Positions 1 to 8,284 are shown, numbered from the stretch's first letter. The stretch is DNA of 64,000 nt from Treponema porcinum (GCF_900167145.1 NZ_FUWG01000003.1:130684-194683), one strand, 5' to 3'. Program-made: numbers and translations. The notes: generated by a model from the sequence alone, not told the origin.

Positions 1-2
1 TA

Positions 3-443
3 CCGTTCACACTGCCTGTTTTTAACACAGGAAACTGGGTTCTCTGTATGCCCCTTGCCTTCTACACAAGCCTGTACGGAAGGAACGGCAAGTCCTCCGA
101 ATCTTACGCAGAAGCCCTTGTTGCAGGTTACGAAATTCAAAAGGGAATTCCCGGCATAAATCTGTATCTTCAGCGTTTCGGCATAAAATTCGGCTACGAC
201 ATTCAGCTTTATTACAACGAACTTGAAAATTCAAACACCGACTTAAGGGATTTCAAAAATTTTATGAATGTCCTTGTAAATTCGGAAACAGATGATTATT
301 TTTACATAAATCTTGAAGCGGCGCTGTCACCGTCAATCGGAAAATTTGCAGATTCTGTAAAAATCACTGCCGGCGTACAGTTCCAGATGAACATCAGAAA
401 ATCAAAAGGAAAAATCGCCGCCCTGTTCAATATGAATTTATAG
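3..443 (+). CDS. Probable outer-membrane or periplasmic protein, C-terminal part (5' end outside window)
   Basis: The frame is open from the first complete codon at base 3 and reads through to a TAG at 441-443, so this is the 3' end of a longer gene. An internal ATG at 48 has no ribosome binding site and is not treated as the start. The visible ~146 residues alternate polar and aromatic residues in short strands (for example TLPVFNTGNWVLCMPLAFYT) and end in a run typical of amphipathic beta strands (VKITAGVQFQMNI), which suggests an outer-membrane barrel or similar beta-rich envelope protein. No family is recognised. The gene ends about 100 bases before argD and probably belongs to a separate transcription unit. 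Confidence 0.6.
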   Translation, partial: PFTLPVFNTGNWVLCMPLAFYTSLYGRNGKSSESYAEALVAGYEIQKGIPGINLYLQRFGIKFGYDIQLYYNELENSNTDLRDFKNFMNVLVNSETDDYFYINLEAALSPSIGKFADSVKITAGVQFQMNIRKSKGKIAALFNMNL

Positions 444-544
444 TGTTCCAGTTCCTTATTATTTCAGTACTGTTTTTAACAATGATTTTTATCTTCCACA
501 AAAAATGCATATTCGCTAGAATACTTGCACAGGATGGTAATTTT

Positions 545-1717
545 ATGGAAAAAAAGATTGTAAACAACTACGGAAGCTTTGACCTGACATTCGTTAAAGG
601 AAAGAATGCAACTATGTACAGTGCAGACGGACGTAAATACATTGACTTTATAGCAGGAATCGGAGTCAACTGCCTGGGGCATAACAACAGACATCTTGTA
701 AAGGCAATCCGTAAACAGGCATCTCGCCAGCTCCATATTTCAAATTATTATTTTTCAGATACAGGACTTGAATTTGCAGACAGGCTGCTTTCTGCAACAG
801 GCTTTACCGGCGGATATTTTGGAAATTCCGGCGCAGAAGCAAACGAGGCAGCAATAAAACTTGCGCGAAAGTACGGACAGCTTAACGGCGGAAGCAAACG
901 GAAAGTAATCGTAACGCTGGAATCATCGTTCCACGGAAGAACGCTTGCAACGCTTACGGCAACAGGACAGGAGCGCTTTCACCCGGAATGTTTTGCGCCG
1001 TACCCGGAAGGATTTAAAACAATAAAGCCAAACGATTTTGACAGCCTGAAAAATGCCTTTGACGATACTACAGCCGCGCTTCTTATGGAGTGCGTTCAGG
1101 GGGAAGGCGGAGTAAACTTAATAAATCCAGAATGGGCAAAAGCCGCGGCACAAGCAGCCCGGAATGCAGGTGCGCTTGTAATTGCGGACGAAGTGCAGAC
1201 CGGAATGGGAAGAACAGGCACGCTTCTTGCAAGCGACTGGCTTGGAATAAATCCAGATGCCGTAACCCTTGCAAAAGGAATTGCAGGCGGAATTCCGATG
1301 GGCGCGTGCCTTTTCCGCAACAAAGCGCAGGGAGTTTTTGAAGCCGGCGACCACCAGTCTACGTTTGCGGGAAATCCGCTTGCCTGTGCCGCAGGTCTTG
1401 CCGTACTGGAAACACTTACAGCGCCGAATTTTCTTGAACGCGTAGAAGAAGCCGGCGAATACATAAGGAATACAATAAGAAACTGGAATCTTCCTATAGT
1501 AAAAGAAGTCCGCGGAAAAGGTTTTTTAATAGGCACGCAGATTACGGACGGAATAAAACCGTTTGACATTGAAGTAAAATGCCTTGAAAACGGACTTTGT
1601 ACAACGACAGCAGGAAGTGACGTAATAAGGTTCCTTCCGCCGCTTACAATTACAGACAAGGAAATTGATGAAGGGCTTGCAATCTACAAATCAACACTTG
1701 AGGAGTTCTGTAAATAA
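545..1717 (+). CDS. argD: Acetylornithine aminotransferase (class III PLP aminotransferase)
   Basis: The product is a 390-residue class III aminotransferase that would convert N-acetylglutamate semialdehyde to N-acetylornithine in arginine synthesis. Visible family motifs include GNSGAEANEAAIKLAR (substrate/PLP pocket), VIADEVQTGMGRTG (PLP-ring aspartate) and TLAKGIAGGIPMGA, whose lysine (about residue 244) would form the Schiff base. Length fits the ArgD group. The ATG at 545 is preferred over the in-frame ATG at 443, because the extra 34 residues are a hydrophobic run with no family match and AGGATGG sits just upstream of 545. Ornithine and GABA aminotransferases share this fold, but size and the nearby argR favour ArgD. 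The thioesterase gene begins one base after the stop. Confidence 0.88.
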   Translation: MEKKIVNNYGSFDLTFVKGKNATMYSADGRKYIDFIAGIGVNCLGHNNRHLVKAIRKQASRQLHISNYYFSDTGLEFADRLLSATGFTGGYFGNSGAEANEAAIKLARKYGQLNGGSKRKVIVTLESSFHGRTLATLTATGQERFHPECFAPYPEGFKTIKPNDFDSLKNAFDDTTAALLMECVQGEGGVNLINPEWAKAAAQAARNAGALVIADEVQTGMGRTGTLLASDWLGINPDAVTLAKGIAGGIPMGACLFRNKAQGVFEAGDHQSTFAGNPLACAAGLAVLETLTAPNFLERVEEAGEYIRNTIRNWNLPIVKEVRGKGFLIGTQITDGIKPFDIEVKCLENGLCTTTAGSDVIRFLPPLTITDKEIDEGLAIYKSTLEEFCK

Positions 1718-1718
1718 A

Positions 1719-2123
1719 ATGAAACACATAACGAAACTGACCGTCCGCCCTTACGAGTGCGACTCTTACAATCACGTAAACAATGCAGTTTACCTGAACT
1801 ATCTTGAACACGCGCGAATGGATTTTCTTCACGCAGCAGGCTTTGACTATAAGGGAATTGTAGCGGCAGGGTATTACCTGTACGTTACGCACGTTGACAT
1901 TCACTACAAGGCGTCCGCATTTTTAGACGACGAACTTAAAATTGAGTCATACCCGACAAAACTCAAGCACGTTATGGGAGAATTTCATCAGACAATAAGA
2001 AAGAAAGACGGAACTGTCTGCGCAGAAGCAGACGTTTCCTGGGCAAGCGTTTCCACACAGGGACGCCCGTCAAAACTACCGGAGCAGTTTATTGTTCCGG
2101 GTCTTGTACCGGATGAGAACTAA
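1719..2123 (+). CDS. Acyl-CoA thioesterase, 4-hydroxybenzoyl-CoA thioesterase (hotdog) family
   Basis: This 134-residue hotdog-fold protein is expected to hydrolyse acyl-CoA thioesters in the cytoplasm. The signature near the N-terminus, YNHVNNAVYLNYLEHAR, matches the D/N-x-x-x-HVNN-x-x-Y-x-x-Y-x-E-x-AR motif of the YbgC/FadM-type group. The full length is normal for a single hotdog domain. The ATG at 1719 is chosen because the conserved sequence starts immediately after it; a GAGGAG lies about 14 bases upstream inside the end of argD. It follows argD by one base, so the two are probably co-transcribed. Its 3' end overlaps the convergent C-GCAxxG-C-C gene by 35 bases. Confidence 0.8.
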   Translation: MKHITKLTVRPYECDSYNHVNNAVYLNYLEHARMDFLHAAGFDYKGIVAAGYYLYVTHVDIHYKASAFLDDELKIESYPTKLKHVMGEFHQTIRKKDGTVCAEADVSWASVSTQGRPSKLPEQFIVPGLVPDEN

Positions 2124-2571
2124 TATAACGGCAGCATATTTCGGCGGCAAGAGCCGCAAGTTTTGCACACGGACGCTTCTGATAATATGCTGCCGTCCGT
2201 TCTTCGCTTACAGTCTGCAAAGTATCAGCGCTGCGTGAAAGCCCGAGAAGTTCACGGCATATAATAGAACCGTTCTGCTTCTTGAATTCGCCGGCAAGTT
2301 CCTGCGAAACGGCATAGCACCTGTCCTTGCAGTTTTTATCTCCGGCAACACCGTTTGCGTACTTCAAGCCGCACACCATAAGCATACCGCTCACACAGCC
2401 GCAGACTTCACGCATACGCCCCATTCCGCCGCCAAACGGAAGCGAAATTTTGAGCGCAGTCGCTTCATCAAGTCCAAGTTCATCTGCAAAAGTACACAAA
2501 ACAGCCTGCGAACAGGCATAGCCGCTTTTAAATAGAGATTCGGCTTTTTTTCCAGCTTCTTCAGGCGTCAT
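2089..2571 (-). CDS. C-GCAxxG-C-C family protein (putative redox or metal-binding protein)
   Basis: The 160-residue product has the cysteine pattern that names the C_GCAxxG_C_C family: GYACSQAVL near residue 18-26, FGGGMGRMREVCGCVSGML near the middle, then further cysteines in KNCKDRC and SIICRELLG. Members are small cytoplasmic proteins, thought to bind a metal or Fe-S cofactor, with no firmly assigned reaction. The start codon directly abuts the stop codon of the Mrp-like gene (TAG-ATG), which implies translational coupling and suggests the two act together, possibly in Fe-S metabolism. The 3' end overlaps the convergent thioesterase gene. Confidence 0.75.
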   Translation of the reverse strand: MTPEEAGKKAESLFKSGYACSQAVLCTFADELGLDEATALKISLPFGGGMGRMREVCGCVSGMLMVCGLKYANGVAGDKNCKDRCYAVSQELAGEFKKQNGSIICRELLGLSRSADTLQTVSEERTAAYYQKRPCAKLAALAAEICCRYISSHPVQDPEQ

Positions 2572-3396
2572 CTAAAGCAATCCTTCTACCAATTCAGCCG
2601 CCGTATTAAGGTACGGCAGGTCAAGACTTTCAATATCACCGGAATCAACATAAGCTGCCGTTGATTCTTCCATAGGAATTCTTGCAAGAACAGGAATTCC
2701 GAACGTATCGGCAATTTTTTCAATATTACTTTTTCCAAATACAGAAATTTCACATCCGCAGTCAGGACACTTAACGTAGCTCATATTTTCTACAAGTCCC
2801 AGAACAGGAACATTCATCATATTCGCCATTTTTACAGCTTTTTCAACAATTACGCGGACAAGCTGCTGAGGTGATGACACTACAATAATTCCGTCTATAG
2901 GAAGCGACTGAAATACCGTAAGCGGAACGTCACCCGTTCCCGGAGGCATATCAACAAACATAAAGTCAACGTCCTTCCACACAACGTCAGTCCAAAACTG
3001 CTGAACAGCCCCGGAAATTACAGGACCTCGCCATACGACAGGATCGTTTTCATTTTCAAGCAGGAAATTCATCGACATAAGCTGAATTCCAGAATCAGTT
3101 ACTACAGGATTCAATGAATTTCCGTCGCCGGAAGCGCGGGTTTCACTAAGCCCGAAACTTTCAGGAATAGACGGACCTGTTATGTCCGCATCAAGAATAG
3201 CAGTCCTGAAACCGTCCCTGTGCACCTTGCAGGCAAGCAGACTGGTTACAAGAGATTTTCCGACTCCGCCCTTTCCGCTTACAATACCGATTACTTTTTT
3301 TACAGAACTGCCTTCGCGCAGTTTTATATGCAAATCACGGCTTTCACACGATTTTCCGCAAGAGGAACAATCGTGGTCACATTTTTCTTCTGCCAT
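2572..3396 (-). CDS. Mrp/NBP35-family P-loop ATPase (Fe-S cluster carrier)
   Basis: This 274-residue deviant-Walker ATPase belongs to the Mrp/NBP35 group, which carries and transfers iron-sulfur clusters. The P-loop GKGGVGKS is at about residues 41-48, followed by DADITGPSIP and the DMPPGTGD motif. A CPDC pair late in the protein would bridge the cluster in a dimer. An N-terminal cysteine-rich stretch (residues 6-17, CDHDCSSCGKSC) resembles the extra cluster-binding region of NBP35-type proteins. The ATG at 3396 has TTGGAG upstream and is preferred to a TTG four codons earlier. It is coupled to the downstream C-GCAxxG-C-C gene. Confidence 0.87.
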   Translation of the reverse strand: MAEEKCDHDCSSCGKSCESRDLHIKLREGSSVKKVIGIVSGKGGVGKSLVTSLLACKVHRDGFRTAILDADITGPSIPESFGLSETRASGDGNSLNPVVTDSGIQLMSMNFLLENENDPVVWRGPVISGAVQQFWTDVVWKDVDFMFVDMPPGTGDVPLTVFQSLPIDGIIVVSSPQQLVRVIVEKAVKMANMMNVPVLGLVENMSYVKCPDCGCEISVFGKSNIEKIADTFGIPVLARIPMEESTAAYVDSGDIESLDLPYLNTAAELVEGLL

Positions 3397-3462
3397 ACAA
3401 TACTCCAATAAAATTATTTTTTATAAATCTCAGACCGCATCAAAACCCGAAAAAACGGGCCG

Positions 3463-4632
3463 TTATATCCTTGCATTCTTTTTTGCGCAGATATGATTTT
3501 CCGTAAAATCAAAATATCCTGTTTCCTTTTTCTTCGGCGGAACAAGAAGCTTGTCTATAAGGCTCTTGATTTCTGCCATAGTCAGGATATTTTCCTTTAT
3601 AAAATAAGACTGTACAAGATGTGCAAGATCCTTGCTGTCCGCAGGATTTCTTCCAAGCATTTTTGTAAGGCTGTACTGCAAAAGCCGCCTGTTACGGTAC
3701 TCGGCAATGCCCATATTTGACGTGCGCTCGTAATCGTACGCAATTTCTTTCCAGGAAGCGCCGCACAGCGCCGCAAGAACAGCGCAAGTTACGCCGGTTC
3801 TGTCGCTTCCAAGCCGGCAATGAATATAGAACGGACCGGGATGCGAAATAATGAAAAGGGCAATATTGCGCATTGCACAGGAAAAATCAACTGCATCAGG
3901 GTGAAAATACACAAGATTATAGTCAATGTTTACGCACAGGCGGTTATCTTCCTTTTCAATGTTTTTTATTACGTCCGGTATCGTTTCTCCTGCCACAGAA
4001 CTTGCCCCCTCGTAGCCGTTCAGCGTAATGTCGGAACGAATTCCGTAAATTTCGTATGCTTTCTGCACAAGGGAAAGGCGCTCGTCTTCCGTGTCAAATT
4101 CAGACTTGGAACGCTTGAACGGATTGTATCCGCGGAAAAGGCATTTTGTTCCCGGAACAAGCCGGACATTGGAAATATCCGCCCTGCACGCAGGACAGTT
4201 CAAGTCAAAGTCAGAAAGCGACTTTTTAAATACAAGCTGAGTGTTCAGCCGGTTGATTTCTTCCATACCTTCAGCCGTTTTGAAAATAAGGCGGTTTTCG
4301 TTGAACGAATATTTTTTAAAAGAAGGCTTGTCAATAAGAAGCGTATTTGATTTTGAAGAAAGCCCGAAAAAACGGAATTCCGGAAAACCAGTATTTCCCG
4401 GAACAAAAATCATAGAAACCGGCTTTACAAGCGAAAAATATGTCTTTCCCTTTGAAACCTTGCGCGTCATTTTCCACGAAGAATCACCCGTGTTCAGCCA
4501 GCCGTTGAACGTTCCGGTAACATAAATGTCTTCGTTCTCATCAAAATTAGTAAAATCCGACGGTTCGCAATAAAATTCTATAGTATCATCGTCAGAAAAC
4601 ATATATCCGTATTTCTTGAAATCAAGTTCCAT
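3463..4632 (-). CDS. Dual-specificity/tyrosine phosphatase with N-terminal CBM48-like (glycogen-binding-type) module
   Basis: The 389-residue product appears to be a fusion. Residues about 35-60 contain YVTGTFNGW followed by a basic strand (WKMTRKVSKGKTYF), the look of an AMPK/CBM48-type early-set carbohydrate module. The C-terminal half has a phosphatase P-loop of HC-x5-R type (HCRLGSDRTG), with the nucleophile at about Cys272 and Arg278. Between them lies a short CPAC segment. Family knowledge says the HC-x5-R loop hydrolyses phosphate monoesters via a cysteinyl intermediate; the substrate here is not visible. Start at 4632: an AAGGGGGTGG lies just upstream of the ATG, while the GTG two codons earlier falls inside that site. 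The gene stands alone between the Mrp unit and argR. Confidence 0.72.
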   Translation of the reverse strand: MELDFKKYGYMFSDDDTIEFYCEPSDFTNFDENEDIYVTGTFNGWLNTGDSSWKMTRKVSKGKTYFSLVKPVSMIFVPGNTGFPEFRFFGLSSKSNTLLIDKPSFKKYSFNENRLIFKTAEGMEEINRLNTQLVFKKSLSDFDLNCPACRADISNVRLVPGTKCLFRGYNPFKRSKSEFDTEDERLSLVQKAYEIYGIRSDITLNGYEGASSVAGETIPDVIKNIEKEDNRLCVNIDYNLVYFHPDAVDFSCAMRNIALFIISHPGPFYIHCRLGSDRTGVTCAVLAALCGASWKEIAYDYERTSNMGIAEYRNRRLLQYSLTKMLGRNPADSKDLAHLVQSYFIKENILTMAEIKSLIDKLLVPPKKKETGYFDFTENHICAKKNARI

Positions 4633-4806
4633 ATCCACCCCCTTAAAACCAGTCCTCTCTATAATACCCTAGATTTGCGCTTATTGCTATATCTTTTATC
4701 CCCTGATTTACATTTCTTTGTGTTGAAAAAAAACGAATAATTATTTATATTAAAAGCATATTTATTCAATTTTAGGAAAACAGCGAATCTACTAAAGAGG
4801 ACTGCC

Positions 4807-5277
4807 GTGAAAGAACGCCTTACCCGGTTAAAAACAATACGAAAACTCATAAAAAACTACAGAATCGAAAGTCAGGATTCGTTACTGGCATATCTTGAAA
4901 AAGAAGGCTACGAAGTAACGCAGGCTACGCTTTCAAGAGATTTAAAGCTTCTTAAGGTAGGAAAAGTCTCAGACGGAAACTCAGGCTACGTCTATTCACT
5001 TCCCGGAGAAGAAGAACGGCAGGAATCAGAGCAGATTTATGTACAGGATTTTCTGCGCGGATATGTAAGCATTGACTGGAGCGGAAACATCGTAGTCATA
5101 AAAACATTTCCCGGTCACGCAAACACTGTATCAAGTGCGCTTGACAATATGAATATGGACGAAATTCTTGGAACTGTAGCAGGCGATAACTGCCTTTTTG
5201 CCTGCCTGCGACAGGGCGTTTCCGGCGAGCAGTTTATGACAGAACTGAAGCGAAGAATACCGGAAATAGAAGACTGA
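4807..5277 (+). CDS. argR: Arginine repressor
   Basis: The 156-residue product matches ArgR across its length. The N-terminal winged helix contains the diagnostic TQATLSRDLKLL recognition helix, and the C-terminal oligomerisation and arginine-binding domain carries GTVAGDNC. It would bind ARG-box operators as a hexamer with arginine as corepressor and so regulate argD nearby. The start is a GTG at 4807, supported by GAGGA seven bases upstream. The A+T-rich leader (4730-4790) holds degenerate ARG-box-like halves (CGAATAATTATT and CATATTTATTCA), compatible with autoregulation but too weak to be called sites. Confidence 0.88.
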   Translation: MKERLTRLKTIRKLIKNYRIESQDSLLAYLEKEGYEVTQATLSRDLKLLKVGKVSDGNSGYVYSLPGEEERQESEQIYVQDFLRGYVSIDWSGNIVVIKTFPGHANTVSSALDNMNMDEILGTVAGDNCLFACLRQGVSGEQFMTELKRRIPEIED

Positions 5278-5280
5278 TAT

Positions 5281-5820
5281 ATGAAAAAAAATACCGCCCT
5301 TATCTTCAGGATTGCAGGAATTATTTTTTTTATCGTTAATATGCTTTCCGTGCTGGAAATGTTCAACGTAAACATTTCTACATTTATGTACATCATTACG
5401 GAAGACAGCCGCGGATGGAGCATTTTTTTTATCGTTACGGCACTGCTTTATACAACGTATTTTCTGTTTGCACTGTTTTCAACCGGAACGGCGGCACTGT
5501 TCGGCGGAAAAAACGGCTTTACACAGTCGGTATGGAACTGTTCGGTGTATTCGCTTGTAGCACTGTCTGCATACACGTCAATGGAAATCATAACCGGCAT
5601 AGAACCGGAAGAACAGTTTTTTCTTGTGCAGTCAATCATAATGCAGCTGTTCTTTTCTATAATAATGCATGTATGCTTAAAAGAAGAAAAAACTTTTTTC
5701 TGGAAAAATATCCTGCCGGTCGATGAAAATTCCAGACTGAGCCTTAAAGTATACGCAATCATGCTTGCGCTTATTGAAATATCAAGCTTTTTCATAGCCC
5801 ATCACATTTTAGGGGAATAG
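5281..5820 (+). CDS. Small polytopic membrane protein of unknown function
   Basis: This 179-residue protein is almost entirely hydrophobic, with about five transmembrane segments (around residues 8-28, 42-64, 80-98, 112-130 and 155-176) separated by short loops. I do not recognise a family and see no catalytic motif. The ATG at 5281 lies three bases after the argR stop, so it is very likely translated from the argR transcript. A strong hairpin follows the gene. Confidence 0.65.
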   Translation: MKKNTALIFRIAGIIFFIVNMLSVLEMFNVNISTFMYIITEDSRGWSIFFIVTALLYTTYFLFALFSTGTAALFGGKNGFTQSVWNCSVYSLVALSAYTSMEIITGIEPEEQFFLVQSIIMQLFFSIIMHVCLKEEKTFFWKNILPVDENSRLSLKVYAIMLALIEISSFFIAHHILGE

Positions 5821-5842
5821 CGCTTTTGCCGCAGAAAGAACG

Positions 5843-5883
5843 ATTACCCTCGCAAAGCACACAGCCGTTACTGCGAGGGTAAT
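5843..5883. terminator. Bidirectional intrinsic terminator
   Basis: Two perfectly complementary 12-base arms, ATTACCCTCGCA (5843-5854) and TGCGAGGGTAAT (5872-5883), enclose a 17-base loop. The hairpin lies between the stop of the argR-linked membrane gene and the stop of the convergent broken gene, so it can serve both strands. The downstream T-runs are short. Confidence 0.7.
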
Positions 5884-7291
5884 TAAAAACTCAGCATTTT
5901 ATTCTGATAATCTTCGGGAAGCTCCGTTCTTAGTTCCTCTGCAATTTTGGAAAATGCCTTCTTTTGAGCCTGTACAAGTGAAAAATTCGACGTTTTTTTA
6001 TAGGCTTTATTATATGAATAGAAAATTTCAGCTTCATTCAAATCAGCAAGATGAACCGACACTTCCGGCATAATCGAACACAACTCGTCCGACTGCTTTT
6101 CATTGTTTATCACCTGAATTCTAAGAAGCGCAGAAACATTTTTATTCCGCTCATACTGCGGAATATAGCCGAAAGACTGAAAAACAGACGTAACGGCATT
6201 TGTTATTATTTCCTCGCAATCTCCGTCCGAAACCACATAGACTGATATTTTAACGGAAGCCGCTTTTTCAATTTCAGAATTCCTGGTTATTTCATAAACG
6301 GCTTCTTTATAAGATTTTTTTCTGGAAGAATCAAACAGAACTTCAGTATACAGTGCAGAAAGCAGTTCTTCCCCTGCGGCTTTTACTTTTAAAAGATACT
6401 GGAATTTAGTTACAGGCTGTTCTGCCGATGACGCAAGATCCAGAAAAGATTCGTATTTTGTCTTAAGACGTACCGCTTCTGCCTCAATATTCTGTATTCC
6501 AATTTCCCTGTTAATATATGCAGTAATATAGTAAGTTTCTTTTTTTTATCATAAAAAGGCTGTGTGTATTCTACAGCCGTAAGAAAGTCAACTACAACAG
6601 GATTTTTATTTGTAATGATAGAATCCTTAAGTTTTGTAGTAAGAACTTCCTTAAGGAATTTTGTCTGGTCATCATTATCCGGAACATCATCCATTGCCGC
6701 ACTTACCTGACGTTCAAAATTCGTTTTGCTGATGCTGAACACAACATAATAGGTGTATTCAATATCATAGTCAGAAAATTTTTCCGGAGTCTTTACGTCA
6801 GTTTTAGAAGTACGCGTTTTTATCCAGTAATCAGCCTCTTTCATAAGACCGTTAAGCGTAAGGTTTGTCATGCTTGCAGAATAAATCTTTGCAGTCCTCT
6901 CCTTTTTCTGTGTATCTGCCTGAACAGCCTTTAATTCAGATTCAACAGTCTGCGCAACAGTCTGTTCGATTGCAGAAGCAACTTATGCGCGGGCATCAAC
7001 CTGATCTGTCCATGTCTTTAGAAAATCAAGATCGTTTCCTGTATTATAAAGAACAAAAATTTTATCCTCATTCATATCAAGTTCAAGCGATTTATAAACC
7101 TTTCGTACAGCTCCGTCACTAACAGCCTTTACCCATGCAGGAATTTCAGAACCAAGAGCCTTTCCCTTGTAGTCAATAACTTCAGGCGTGCCGGTATTCA
7201 TTACCTGATCTTTCCCCTTAAGCGACTGGCAGAAAGCACCGGAACAAAGAGCTGCAGCAAGAATCAAAACAGATTTTTTTAAAGTTTTCAT
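5883..7291 (-). pseudogene. Secreted protein, possibly LPP20-like, broken by a nonsense codon and a one-base frameshift
   Basis: A start at 7291 (TTGGAGG upstream) gives a signal peptide (KKSVLILAAALCSGAFC) and then reads to WTDQVDARA before an in-frame TAA at about 6983-6985. The same frame continues directly with VASAIEQTVAQTVESELK and on to FYDKKK. There an A8 tract at about 6541-6548 (T-run on the + strand) throws the frame; restoring one A gives KETYYITAYINREIG and an open frame to the stop at 5883. Restored length would be about 469 residues. The DARA-x-VASAI and NGLMKEADYWIK blocks resemble the LPP20/secreted family of treponemes, an uncertain call. Two lesions suggest a true pseudogene, though a homopolymer error could explain the frameshift. 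Confidence 0.7.
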
Positions 7292-7581
7292 ATAGACCTC
7301 CAACAAAATAATACTTTTAAGTAATGAATTTTACTATTCAACTACAAATATTGCATAATAGTTTTCACCAGTGTTTTTTGACTCTATAGAACCTAATTGA
7401 ATATAATATTCACGATTATTTACAGAAAATACTGATTATTTCACAGAAAATGAACCATCAATATTCATCAGAGCACCACCAATATCAATAAGAGCACCAA
7501 TTAAATATTTCTAAAATATAACACCTTAAGTAAGATTTTTATGAACTTGATAAAAGTTCAAATCTTATTTTAAGGAGGCTT

Positions 7582-7734
7582 ATGGCCAAAATCAATCCGA
7601 AGCTCATTCTTGAGCTAATTGAAAGTGGCATGTCACGAAGGCAAATCTGTTCCAGTCGACATGTCAGCCCCCACACTGTCAGCGAAGTAAAACAAATCGC
7701 TGAGAAAAATGTTTCTAAAATTTATCTTTTCTAA
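7582..7734 (+). pseudogene. IS21-like transposase (IstA) N-terminal fragment
   Basis: A well-placed AAGGAGG precedes an ATG that encodes MAKINPKLILELIESGMSRR and continues with RQICSSRHVSPHTVSEVKQIAEKN. This is an N-terminal helix-turn-helix of the kind found at the start of IS21-family IstA proteins. After about 43 residues the sequence abruptly changes and a stop follows at 7732, so only the first tenth of a transposase remains. Upstream (7535-7575) lies an imperfect hairpin built from AAGATTT/AAATCTT and GAACTT/AAGTTC arms, perhaps part of the element's end. The rest of the insertion sequence is absent. Confidence 0.5.
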
Positions 7735-7908
7735 TGTTTCTACAGGTGGCTTTAATTTTTTTCCTGTATAAATTAAAAGATATGAAATTGTTTGCATTGT
7801 ATTGATATCTACAATCTTAGCTTCAAAACGATATTCTCCGCCATTCATATCCAAATAATTAAACTTATCTAAAAATAAAAGAACATTAGCAGAAAACATC
7901 GATGCCAT
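7711..7908 (-). pseudogene. Gene remnant of unknown family
   Basis: An open stretch on the minus strand encodes a plausible beta-rich protein piece (GGEYRFEAKIVDINTMQTI, then KKLKPPVETLEKINFRN). The phrase around AKIVDINTMQT is reminiscent of envelope CsgG/LpoB-like proteins, but this is only an impression. It has no ribosome binding site, its start region overlaps another remnant on the opposite strand, and its 3' end runs into the IS21-like fragment. The best explanation is a gene piece truncated on both sides. Confidence 0.3.
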
Positions 7909-7990
7909 TGCCGCAGCCCTGGATGTTCATGCTGTTGACATTATCGCTGAATGTACGGGACTTTCTATTGAACAGGTAAACGCGCTGTAG
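7896..7990 (+). pseudogene. C-terminal remnant, possibly of an Rpn/PD-(D/E)XK transposase-like nuclease
   Basis: The frame encodes IDAIAAALDVHAVDIIAECT followed by GLSIEQVNAL and a stop at 7988-7990. Short tails of the form 'I-x-x-x-TGLS-x-E-x-I-x-x-L' are common at the end of Rpn-type nucleases. Nothing upstream continues the frame, so it is a decayed fragment. The assignment rests on about 30 residues. Confidence 0.3.
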
Positions 7991-8043
7991 GAATTTTTCC
8001 AAACGGCTGTTTCCCGGAACAGAAAAACACATTTTCTGCATAA

Positions 8044-8077
8044 AAAAAGACGTATCTCCAAAAAGATACGTCTTTTT
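8044..8077 (-). terminator. Intrinsic terminator after tRNA-Pro
   Basis: AAAAGACGTATCT and AGATACGTCTTTTT form a 13-bp stem around a short CCAAAA loop, with A and T runs on both sides. On the minus strand it lies just downstream of tRNA-Pro. Confidence 0.8.
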
Positions 8078-8088
8078 CTTTTTAATCG

Positions 8089-8161
8089 TCGGGCAAACAG
8101 GATTTGAACCTGCGACCTCAACGTCCCGAACGTCGCGCGCTACCAACTGCGCTATTGCCCG
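8089..8161 (-). tRNA. tRNA-Pro (anticodon CGG)
   Basis: Read on the minus strand, the 73 bases fold into a full cloverleaf. The acceptor stem is CGGGCAA/TTGCCCG with discriminator A, the D-arm GCGC-AGTTGGTA-GCGC, the anticodon stem CGACG/CGTTG with loop TTCGGGA (anticodon CGG, proline), and the T-arm GCAGG-TTCAAAT-CCTGT. No CCA is encoded. It lies downstream of tRNA-Asp and is probably co-transcribed with it. Confidence 0.93.
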
Positions 8162-8171
8162 ATTAAAAACA

Positions 8172-8196
8172 AAGCCTTCCACTTGCAGGAAGGCTT
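8172..8196 (-). terminator. Hairpin between the two tRNA genes
   Basis: AAGCCTTCC and GGAAGGCTT pair perfectly (9 bp) around ACTTGCA. On the minus strand it is followed by TTGTTTTTAA, so it may act as a partial terminator or a processing hairpin between tRNA-Asp and tRNA-Pro. Confidence 0.6.
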
Positions 8197-8198
8197 AG

Positions 8199-8272
8199 CG
8201 CGAGTGACGGGGCTCGAACCCGTGATCTCCGGCGTGACAGGCCAGCGCGATAACCAGCTTCGCTACACCCGC
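8199..8272 (-). tRNA. tRNA-Asp (anticodon GTC)
   Basis: The minus strand gives a complete cloverleaf: acceptor GCGGGTG/CACTCGC with discriminator G, anticodon stem CTGGC/GCCGG with loop CTGTCAC (anticodon GTC, aspartate), and T-arm ACGGG-TTCGAGC-CCCGT. No CCA is encoded. It is the last chromosomal gene before the conjugative element. The element abuts its 5' side, not the 3' side normally used as a tRNA attachment site. Confidence 0.93.
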
Positions 8273-8284
8273 GTGATGTTTAGT

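Noticed and set aside
443-544. N-terminal extension of ArgD from the ATG at 443
   Set aside because: It would add a hydrophobic segment foreign to ArgD, and the ATG at 545 has its own ribosome binding site.
1096-1659. 187-codon frame opposite argD
   Set aside because: It is a mirror frame of a conserved enzyme gene with no start signal and biased Ser/Pro composition.
8199-8272. tRNA-Asp as the attachment site of the element
   Set aside because: Integrases usually use the 3' end of tRNA genes; the element lies on the 5' side of this tRNA, which also keeps its own promoter. No repeated tRNA end is seen inside the window, and the right end is outside.
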